Assembly (NCBI RefSeq): GCF_004348525.1
Contig: NZ_SMKG01000022.1
Span: forward strand, 1 to 49,979
DNA: 49,979 nt
From: Micromonospora sp. 15K316
GTDB taxonomy: Bacteria > Actinomycetota > Actinomycetes > Mycobacteriales > Micromonosporaceae
Reading direction: 5' to 3'
Below the pieces are notes generated by a model. The model saw only the letters and a list, made by a program, of their open reading frames with translations, ran no database searches and had not been told where the DNA came from. Within the stretch, counting starts at the first letter, position 1; each line of letters opens with the position of its first letter. Below, piece by piece: positions 33,350 to 39,416 of the stretch. The position numbers were made by a program, and so were the translations under genes.

Positions 33350-34019
33350 CACGCCACGCCTGCACGGCGCCTTGATCGGGGGTGGCTGCACGTCGCCCAG
33401 GTGGCGGTGGAGACCCACGGCGGAATCGTGCTGCGGGCGTATCCGAAGACGCGGGCCGGCGTACGGGCGGTGCCGATGCCGCCGTTCCTCGTCGACGAGC
33501 TGCGGCGGCGCGGGACCGCGGTGCCGGACGGGCGGGCGTTGGTCTTCGCCGACCGGGACGGCGGGCCGCAGCGGCGGTCGAACTTCCGGCGGCGAGTGTG
33601 GCTGCCGTCGCTCGTTTGCTCCGGGTTGCTCGGTCGGGTGGTCGAGGTGGGGCCGGGCCGGTGGGTGGCGTCGTAGCCGGATCGGGACGGTCGGGAGCAG
33701 CGGGCGGAGTTCGCCGACGAGGCGGCGGCAGTGGCGCAGGTGGGGGCCTCGGCGTTCGGCGGGCTGCGGTTCCACGACCTGCGGCACTCGTACATCACCT
33801 GGCTGGTGACGGACGGGGTGCCGGTCAACGTGGTGCGGCGGGTCCTGGGGCACGAGAAGGCGTCAACGACGCTGGACCGTTACACGCACACGCCCGACGA
33901 CTACGCCGATCGGATGCGGCTGACGTTCGCTGACGATTCGCTGACTTTCCGCCCGTCGCCCCGTTCAACGGGCCCGGGAGACACGGCTTCACCTGGGCCG
34001 GAGGCGAACCCACAAAGGG

Positions 34020-34050
34020 ACGACCCCCGTCGGGGGGAGACGGGGGTCGT
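34020..34050 (+). terminator. Stem-loop 1 (12-bp perfect stem, G-rich loop)
   Basis: acgacccccgtc (34020-34031) and gacgggggtcgt (34039-34050) pair exactly; the loop is ggggggа-like, seven nucleotides with six G. First of three adjacent stem-loops. A plausible factor-independent or Rho-assisted stop for the integrase remnant, though no U-tract follows. Confidence 0.7.
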
Positions 34051-34055
34051 CGGGA

Positions 34056-34085
34056 GGTTCGGCTCCGGGGGGGTCGAGCCGAACC
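34056..34085 (+). other. Stem-loop 2 (10-bp perfect stem, G7 loop)
   Basis: ggttcggctc (34056-34065) and gagccgaacc (34076-34085) pair exactly around a 10-nt loop with seven consecutive G. It starts 6 nt after stem-loop 1. Confidence 0.7.
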
Positions 34086-34087
34086 AA

Positions 34088-34118
34088 CTCAGCGGTCACG
34101 GGGGGTGCAACCGCTGAG
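34088..34118 (+). other. Stem-loop 3 (9-bp perfect stem, G6 loop)
   Basis: ctcagcggt (34088-34096) and accgctgag (34110-34118) pair exactly around a 13-nt loop with six consecutive G. It starts 3 nt after stem-loop 2. The three stems differ in sequence but share the G-rich loop, so they are not simple duplicates. Confidence 0.7.
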
Positions 34119-34207
34119 GGTCTGCCTACTGTCGGATATGAGCACTCGTCGTGCGGACAAGTCTGCCTGAGCGGACCTGTTACGTCGAGTGGTGTTCACT
34201 CCACTCC

Positions 34208-34245
34208 CTGCGAATTTGTTTTCGCAGAGTGTGATCGCGGTCACG
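34208..34245. promoter_or_regulatory. Hairpin and Crp-like site upstream of the HAD-IB gene
   Basis: CTGCGAA (34208-34214) and TTCGCAG (34221-34227) form a small AT-looped hairpin. Next to it TGTGATCGCGGTCACG (34230-34245) fits the Crp pattern TGTGA-N6-TCACA with one mismatch. It lies about 95 bp upstream of the HAD-IB start. A TAGACT -10-like hexamer is at 34326-34331. Confidence 0.45.
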
Positions 34246-34339
34246 GTGCGCAGAGGTGACCGGGTCCGGCCGCCGATCTGGCGATCATTGGACCCCGGGC
34301 ACCCGCCGACCATAGACCATCGGACTAGACTTTCGCGCC

Positions 34340-35146
34340 GTGGGCCGAGGTGCCGCTTTTTTCGATCTGGACAAGACCGTCATCGCCAAGTCGAGCGCCC
34401 TGGCGTTCGGCCGTCCGTTCTACCGGGACGGGCTGATCACACGCCGTGACGTGGTCAAGTCGGCGTACGCGCAGCTGATGTTCCGGCTGGGCGGCACCGA
34501 CGAGCAGACCATGGCTCGCACCCGGGACTACCTGGCGACACTCTGCAAGGGCTGGCCGGTGGAGCAGGTCCGCCAGATCGTCGCGGAGACGCTGCACGAA
34601 CTGATCAACCCGTACGTCTACGCCGAGGCCGCCGCGCTCATCGAGGAACATCACGCGGCCGGCCGGGACGTGGTGCTCGTCTCCGCCTCCGGCGAGGAGA
34701 TGGTCCGACCGATCGGCGAGCTGCTCGGGGTGACCGACGTGATTGCCACCCGGATGGCGGTGGAGGACGGCCGGTACAGCGGCGAGGTCGAGTTCTACGC
34801 GGCCGGCCCGAGCAAGGTCGAGGGCGTGAACCGGCTCGCCGAGGAGCGCGGCTACGACCTGGCCGACTCGTACGCCTACTCCGACTCGTACAGCGATCGG
34901 CCGCTGCTGGAGTGCGTCGGTCATCCCACCGCCGTGAACCCGGACCGGCAGCTGCGCCGGCTCGCCACCGAGAACGCCTGGCCGGTGCTGGAGTTCCGTC
35001 ATCCCATCCCGCTGGGCCGGCGGCTCCGCGAGCGTCCGGCGGTCCCGGTGGCCGCGGCGGCGCTCGGCGTCGGCGTCGGGGTGGCGATCGGCATCGCCTG
35101 GTACGGGCGACACCGGCGCACCCGGGCGGCCTCCACCGCCACCTGA
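34340..35146 (+). CDS. HAD-IB family phosphatase
   Basis: 268 residues from the GTG at 34340. Motif I is 'AAFFDLDKTVIAKSSALAFG' (nucleophile D-L-D), motif II 'VVLVSASGEEMVRPIGELLG', and motif III/IV 'GPSKVEGVNRLAEERGYDLA' then 'SYAYSDSYSDRPLLECVG'. The C-terminal tail has one transmembrane helix ('VPVAAAALGVGVGVAIGIAW') and a basic end, so the enzyme is probably membrane-tethered, facing the cytoplasm. SerB-like relatives hydrolyse phosphoserine or lysophospholipid phosphates; the substrate here is unknown. In Streptomyces a homologue lies between the ssd/Tad locus and acsA, as here, so it marks the return to core gene order after the accessory insert. Confidence 0.93.
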   Translation: MGRGAAFFDLDKTVIAKSSALAFGRPFYRDGLITRRDVVKSAYAQLMFRLGGTDEQTMARTRDYLATLCKGWPVEQVRQIVAETLHELINPYVYAEAAALIEEHHAAGRDVVLVSASGEEMVRPIGELLGVTDVIATRMAVEDGRYSGEVEFYAAGPSKVEGVNRLAEERGYDLADSYAYSDSYSDRPLLECVGHPTAVNPDRQLRRLATENAWPVLEFRHPIPLGRRLRERPAVPVAAAALGVGVGVAIGIAWYGRHRRTRAASTAT

Positions 35147-35487
35147 CCCGGCCCTTCCGCCACCTAGGCGGTCAGGTCACGAAGGCCGCACCACTGGCAT
35201 GCCGGGCACCCGACCGCGCCACTTCCGGCCCGGCACCTCCACCGCTGGCTCACACCCACCGGCTCCTCCACCGCGACGACCGCCGGCCAGCCGCCGCGGC
35301 CAGCGCTGACGGCCGCCGCCAGGCCTGCTGTGTCATTGCCGTGGAACAGACCGGACAGTGCCATGGGCCCATCGCGACCCGTTGCGGCGCAACCTCACCT
35401 GTTCGGCTCCGAGCGGCGCAATCCGCCGCCCCCACCATGAAGGCCTGACCGCACCCGGCTCGCGGCTGACTGCCGCCGTCAACCCAC
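35147..35487. other. Intergenic, no confident gene
   Basis: 340 bp. A 66-codon minus-strand frame (35364-35164) ends 'AVGCPACQWCGLRDLTA' and has a C-x-x-C-x-x-C pattern, but it has no RBS and no recognised family. Nothing else is supported. Confidence 0.4.
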
Positions 35488-35538
35488 TTGAGCAAACGCT
35501 CAAATCTTCCTATGCTTCCGCCTTGAGCGACCGCTCAA
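35488..35538 (+). promoter_or_regulatory. Promoter flanked by two TetR operators
   Basis: Two 16-bp palindromes share the arms TTGAGC-N4-GCTCAA: 35488-35503 (spacer AAAC) and 35523-35538 (spacer GACC), centre to centre 35 bp. The first one's left arm is also a -35 (TTGAGC), with a 17-bp spacer to TATGCT (35511-35516). The second covers the expected start site near 35523. Repressor bound here would block RNA polymerase at both ends. The TetR gene that ends this operon is the obvious candidate. Confidence 0.85.
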
Positions 35539-35553
35539 ATGCGGGGAGGAAAC

Positions 35554-36486
35554 ATGCCGGAGCAGGACGAGGCGAAGCCGGAGCCGGACCAGCCGGAGCC
35601 GCACGAGCCGCAGCCGGAAAGAACGATTGCCAACTGGGTCCTGGCCGGTCTGATCACGGCCTTCGGCCTGGTGGTCTTCACGGTGGCGGTACGCGACGGC
35701 CACGCTGACAGCGCCCTGCTCTTCGTGGCGCTCCCGGTGATCCTGGCCGCGGCGCTGGCCCTCACCCCCGGGCGCACGTCCCACGGCCGGGTCTTCAGCG
35801 TCACCACCATCGCGCTGCTGCTGGCCGCGGTGGCGCTGCACGAGGGTGCGATCTGCGTCGTACTCGCCGCACCGCTGGTCTACGCGGTGGCCCACGGCAG
35901 CACCGCATTCATCCGGCTGGTCCGTCGCTCCTCACGGACGTACGCCGTGATCGCCGTACCGCTGCTGCTCCTGCCCGGCCTGGAAGGTAGCGGAATCGGG
36001 CCGCGGATCGACCCCGGCCAGTTCGTCGAGGTGACCCGCGTCGTCAACCTGCCGCCCGATGAGGTGGCGGGCCGCATCGCGGCCGGGCCACGACCGGCCG
36101 CCATCCGGTCCGCGGCTCTGCGGCTGCTCGGCGTTCCGACGCCCGGACAGGTCGTCGGCGACGGTCTGGCGCCAGGAGATCGCTGGGTCTTCGGATACCA
36201 CGGCAGCGCGCATGGCCCCGGCGGCCACCTGCTCGCCGAGGTCGAGGTCAGCGAGCCCGGACACCTCAGCTTCCGCTTCGTGGAAGACACCTCGATCACC
36301 GGCCGCTGGCTGACGTGGCGGCACGCCGACCTGCGCTGGCAACCAGCCGGATCCAACCGTACGCAGATCCGCGTCGCCGTGCGGTACGAGCGTGGTCTCG
36401 ACCCGTCCTGGTACTTCGGTCCCCTGCAGAACGCGTTGCTCGGTGAGGGCGTGGAGCACCTGCTCGACATGATGACGCTGCGATGA
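35554..36486 (+). CDS. Membrane protein with SRPBCC/polyketide-cyclase-like domain
   Basis: 310 residues; ATG at 35554 behind GGGGAGGA. A Glu/Pro repeat tail opens it ('EQDEAKPEPDQPEPHEPQPE'). Four or five hydrophobic helices follow (about 25-150), then a soluble C-terminal half, 'PGQFVEVTRVVNLPPDEVAG' to 'YERGLDPSWYFGPLQNALLG'. This half has the beta-rich pattern and long last helix of the START/SRPBCC lipid-binding fold ('GDRWVFGYHGSAHGPGGHLL', 'EVEVSEPGHLSFRFVEDTSI'). It may bind a hydrophobic ligand presented by the membrane. It is the first gene of a TetR-regulated operon, overlapping the next gene by ATGA. Fold assignment is by pattern. Confidence 0.8.
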   Translation: MPEQDEAKPEPDQPEPHEPQPERTIANWVLAGLITAFGLVVFTVAVRDGHADSALLFVALPVILAAALALTPGRTSHGRVFSVTTIALLLAAVALHEGAICVVLAAPLVYAVAHGSTAFIRLVRRSSRTYAVIAVPLLLLPGLEGSGIGPRIDPGQFVEVTRVVNLPPDEVAGRIAAGPRPAAIRSAALRLLGVPTPGQVVGDGLAPGDRWVFGYHGSAHGPGGHLLAEVEVSEPGHLSFRFVEDTSITGRWLTWRHADLRWQPAGSNRTQIRVAVRYERGLDPSWYFGPLQNALLGEGVEHLLDMMTLR

Positions 36487-37829
36487 CGGCCGCCCGTTAT
36501 CTCGTCCTGGTGGTGCCGCTGCTGGCGGTGCTCGCAGCCGCACGGTTCGAGCGTGGTCGTCACGCCCGAGCCGCCGCTCTGTTGGCCTTCGTGGTCAGCA
36601 TGATCGGGATCGCCGCCCTCAACGACGCCGCCCGGCTGGCCGGCTGGTTCGCCTTCGCCCCGGTTACCGGTGCCTGGCGCGGCATGCCGGTCGACCTGTG
36701 GATCGGCTGGGCCGCCCTGTGGGGCCCACTGCCCGTGCTGTTGCGCCGGGTGCTCCCGCTACCGCTCGCGCTCGGCCTGCTGCTCTGGTTCGACGCGGTC
36801 GCGATGCCCACGCTCACGCCACTGGTCCAGCTCGGACCGCACTGGCTGGTCGGCGAGGCGGTCGGCCTGATCGCCGTCGCCCTGCCGGCGCAACTGCTCG
36901 GCAGGTTCAGCGCCGATCGCCGCCACCTGCGTACACGGACCCTGCTCCAGGTCGGCCTCTTCACCGCGATGCTGCTGTGGTTCCTACCCACCCTGGCCTT
37001 CGAGCTGGGCGGCGGGTCGTGGGCCCCTCTCAGCGCGATGTCGGTGCCGATGCTGCTGATCGTCGCCCAGGTTGGACTGCTGGTCGCCGCGCCGGCGCTC
37101 GCGGCGGTGCGCGATTTCGCGGCCCTCGGCGGCGGCACGCCCTACCCGTGGGACCCGCCCCGCCGGCTCGTCACCACCGGCCCTTACGCCTACCTGGCGA
37201 ACCCCATGCAGCTCGGCGCGGTGGCCCTCGTGCTGGTCGTCGCCACAGCCACCCGAAGCCCCGCGCTCGTGGTCGTGGCGGTGACCGCGGTCGCCTTCAG
37301 CGCGGCCGTGGCTCGGCCACACGAGGAGCACGACCTTGCGAGGCGGTACGGCCTGCGTTGGCGGGACTATCGGCGGCAGGTGCACAACTGGTGGCCGCGC
37401 TGGCGACCGTATGCCACCGGTGCTTCCGCGGTCCTCTGGCTCGATGACGACTGCGGCCCCTGCACGGCGGTCTGGCGCTTCCTCGACCGCCGGGCCCCGG
37501 TGAACCTCACCATCGCACCTGCGGCGGAGCACCCGCAGGTGCTGTGGCGGGCCGGGTACGCGGGCGGCGACGGCCACACGGAACGGGGGGTGGCCGCCGT
37601 CGCCCGCGCACTCGAACACGTCAACCTGGGCTGGGCATGGGTGGGCTGGATGCTGCGACTGCCGGGGGTCACCTGGCTGGCACAGCTGGTCAGCGATGCG
37701 ATGATCGCACCGCCCCATCCAGTGAGTCGGCGAGGAGAGCGATGTCCGACACCAAGCAACGGCTGCTCGACGGGACGATCACCGCGATCCGCCAGTACGG
37801 CATCGCAGGTGTGTCGGCCCGGACCATAG
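36483..37829 (+). CDS. ICMT/PEMT-like methyltransferase fused to DUF393 (CGPC)
   Basis: 448 residues. About nine membrane helices come first, then the isoprenylcysteine/phospholipid methyltransferase signature: 'LVTTGPYAYLANPMQLGAVA' (G-P-Y at 233-235, N-P-M at 240-242) and 'ARPHEEHDLARRYGLRWRDY' with the paired acidic residues, ending 'VHNWWPRW'. A soluble domain follows, 'VLWLDDDCGPCTAVWRFLDR' with C-G-P-C at 324-327, typical of DUF393/DCC thiol-disulfide proteins. This implies SAM-dependent methylation of a membrane lipid or thiol plus redox chemistry in one chain. The last 29 codons overlap the TetR gene (start at 37742) and look frame-drifted ('RSPRSASTASQVCRPGP'). Fusion seen directly; substrate unknown. 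Confidence 0.85.
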   Translation: MTAARYLVLVVPLLAVLAAARFERGRHARAAALLAFVVSMIGIAALNDAARLAGWFAFAPVTGAWRGMPVDLWIGWAALWGPLPVLLRRVLPLPLALGLLLWFDAVAMPTLTPLVQLGPHWLVGEAVGLIAVALPAQLLGRFSADRRHLRTRTLLQVGLFTAMLLWFLPTLAFELGGGSWAPLSAMSVPMLLIVAQVGLLVAAPALAAVRDFAALGGGTPYPWDPPRRLVTTGPYAYLANPMQLGAVALVLVVATATRSPALVVVAVTAVAFSAAVARPHEEHDLARRYGLRWRDYRRQVHNWWPRWRPYATGASAVLWLDDDCGPCTAVWRFLDRRAPVNLTIAPAAEHPQVLWRAGYAGGDGHTERGVAAVARALEHVNLGWAWVGWMLRLPGVTWLAQLVSDAMIAPPHPVSRRGERCPTPSNGCSTGRSPRSASTASQVCRPGP

Positions 37830-38374
37830 CCGCGGCCGCCGGGGTGAACCAGGCTCTCGTCTTCTACCACTTCGGCACCGTGGACGACCTGCTCACAGCC
37901 GCCTGCCGGGCGAGCACCGCCGAGCGGGTGCGGCACTGGTCGACCAGCCTGGAGCAGGTCCGCTCCCTCCGGGAGCTTCTCGCGGTCGGGCGGGAGCTGC
38001 ACGAACAGGAACGGGAACTGGGCAACGTCTCGATCCTGGCGCAGATGCTGGCGGGCGCACAGGGGGACGAAGGGCTCGCCGCGCCCACGGCGGCGTCGCT
38101 CCAGCTCTGGGTTGACGCGATCGAGATCGTCCTGCTCCGGCTCCTCGACGGGTCCCCGTTCGCAGAGGTCGCCGACGTGCCCGGGCTGGCCCGGGCCGTG
38201 TCCGCCGCGTTCATCGGCCTGGAGCTCTACGACGGGGTGGACCGCGCGAGCGCCGACCAGGCACTGTCCGCGCTCGACCAGCTCGCGGTGCTCATCGAGG
38301 TCGTCGACGACCTCGGTCCGATCGCTCGGCGAGCGTTGCAGGGCAGGATCAACCGGGCCGCACGGCGGAGCTGA
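37742..38374 (+). CDS. TetR family regulator of the SRPBCC/ICMT operon
   Basis: 210 residues; GAGGAG 5 nt before the ATG, inside the 3' end of the preceding gene. N-terminal HTH: 'MSDTKQRLLDGTITAIRQYG', 'VSARTIAAAAGVNQALVFYH', 'FGTVDDLLTAACRAST'. The ligand domain is helical and unspecific. Being last in an operon whose promoter carries two matching palindromes, it is probably the autorepressor. The inducer is likely to be the lipophilic compound handled by the two membrane proteins; that is inference. Confidence 0.92.
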   Translation: MSDTKQRLLDGTITAIRQYGIAGVSARTIAAAAGVNQALVFYHFGTVDDLLTAACRASTAERVRHWSTSLEQVRSLRELLAVGRELHEQERELGNVSILAQMLAGAQGDEGLAAPTAASLQLWVDAIEIVLLRLLDGSPFAEVADVPGLARAVSAAFIGLELYDGVDRASADQALSALDQLAVLIEVVDDLGPIARRALQGRINRAARRS

Positions 38375-38393
38375 CGGCCGGACCAGCCCCGGC

Positions 38394-39140
38394 TCAGGAG
38401 GCGGCCAGCACCTCGTCGCCGATCCGGGTGAGTTCGTCGGCGGCCACCTCGACCGCCGTCATGTAGTGCCGCAGCCAGGAGCGGAGCCCGTCGGGGGTTC
38501 CGGTGGCGAAGGCCCCGGCCGCACCGACGTACTCGGGCTCCCGCTCGTGATGGCCGACGTCCACCGCGAGCAAGCCGCGCGGGTCGGTTCCGCTGGCCAG
38601 CAGCACCAGCCGGGCCGCGCCGCGGGCCACCACGCCGGACGGGCCGGCGAACGGCCGCAGCGCCAGCAGCTCGCCGTGCACGACGGACGCGAGCACCAGC
38701 GGGGTGACCCGGGTGCCACCGGCCACCAGCGCCGCGAGGTGGTCCAGGCGGGCGCCGACCACGGGGTCGGCGACCGGCCGCCCCAGCTCCGGCTCGGGTA
38801 CGACGTCGCGGGCGGCGAGGACGTGCAGTCTGGCCAGCGCCTGCCGGGGCGCCTTCGGCCAGAGGTCGGTCAGCCCGGGTAGCGCCCCGGCGACGCGCAA
38901 CGCGCCCTGGAGCACCGGGTCGGTGACGGTGCCGGCCCGGACCGCCTCGCGGTCGTACCCGTACCCCTCGAGGGCGGCGCTGGCCACCGCGGACCGGAGG
39001 CTCACCTCGGCGGTGACCTGCCCCCCGTGCCGGCGCAGCGCGCGGTGCCGCAACGCCTCGTCGAACCGTTCCCGGGCCCGCTGCGCGGCGGGGGCGACGT
39101 CGGCGAGTTCGAGCAGCGGAGCGAGCGGGTCGGTGGTCAC
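38394..39140 (-). CDS. Fic-fold protein lacking the catalytic histidine
   Basis: 248 residues. It is all-alpha with a Fic arrangement. The N-terminal helix carries the inhibition motif [S/T]xxxE[G/N] as S54-A-A-L-E58-G59. The later core helix reads 'LASVVHGELLALRPFAGPSG' and continues 'VVARGAARLVLLASG'. Aligned to HPFx[D/E]GNGRxxR, residues 162-173 give R-P-F-A-G-P-S-G-V-V-A-R: the catalytic His, the acidic metal ligand, the Asn and the first Arg are all replaced. AMPylation should be impossible by the usual mechanism. It is convergent with the TetR gene and next to acsA; Streptomyces appears to have a homologue in this slot. Role is unknown. Confidence 0.75.
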   Translation of the reverse strand: MTTDPLAPLLELADVAPAAQRARERFDEALRHRALRRHGGQVTAEVSLRSAVASAALEGYGYDREAVRAGTVTDPVLQGALRVAGALPGLTDLWPKAPRQALARLHVLAARDVVPEPELGRPVADPVVGARLDHLAALVAGGTRVTPLVLASVVHGELLALRPFAGPSGVVARGAARLVLLASGTDPRGLLAVDVGHHEREPEYVGAAGAFATGTPDGLRSWLRHYMTAVEVAADELTRIGDEVLAAS

Positions 39141-39416
39141 CCCGTCACGCTAGCGACCCGGGTGGGGGCGACGGCGACCAACCGCCGCCGGGGCGAGCGA
39201 CAGCACCCGGAGACGGGCGCAGCGGGCGCCGCCGCGGTTGCCGCGCGGGCCGAGGGTCGAGCCGCACAACGCGCCGCGCATCAGCGTCGCGTGCAGTTGG
39301 GCGCGCGACGTGGGCCGTTGGGCGCGGGGGCGGACTCCCGGCGGTCGCCTCACCTGGCCGGCCGGACTAACCTCTCCTGACGAGACTCAGGTCACCCCGA
39401 GCGACGAGGAGCACGG

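Larger units (their letters stand above)
33380..34117 (+). pseudogene. Tyrosine recombinase (integrase) fragment with amber codon
   Basis: Only the C-terminal part is present. It begins with 'RGWLHVAQVAVETHGGIVLR' and 'AYPKTRAGVRAVPMPPFLVD', the beta-hairpin region after the first catalytic Arg, which is missing. An in-frame TAG at 33674-33676 interrupts it. The same frame resumes with 'FGGLRFHDLRHSYITWLVTD', 'VPVNVVRRVLGHEKASTTLD' and 'RYTHTPDDYADRMRLTF', giving H-L-R-H, G-H and the nucleophile Tyr in L-D-R-Y-T-H. It most resembles integrases of actinomycete integrative elements. The last 35 or so codons run through three hairpins and are probably not original. It is a dead relic; no att core or tRNA is visible nearby. 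Confidence 0.85.

Noticed and set aside
33020..33809. Single long ORF spanning the HD fragment to the integrase region (32820-33809)
   Set aside because: Only the first part resembles HD proteins. After about 33010 it runs out of frame through the small membrane ORF and the integrase, so it is a chance read-through of relics.
35164..35364. 66-codon minus-strand frame ending CPACQWCGLRDLTA
   Set aside because: The Cys pattern is tempting, but there is no RBS and I recognise no family; recorded only in the intergenic note.
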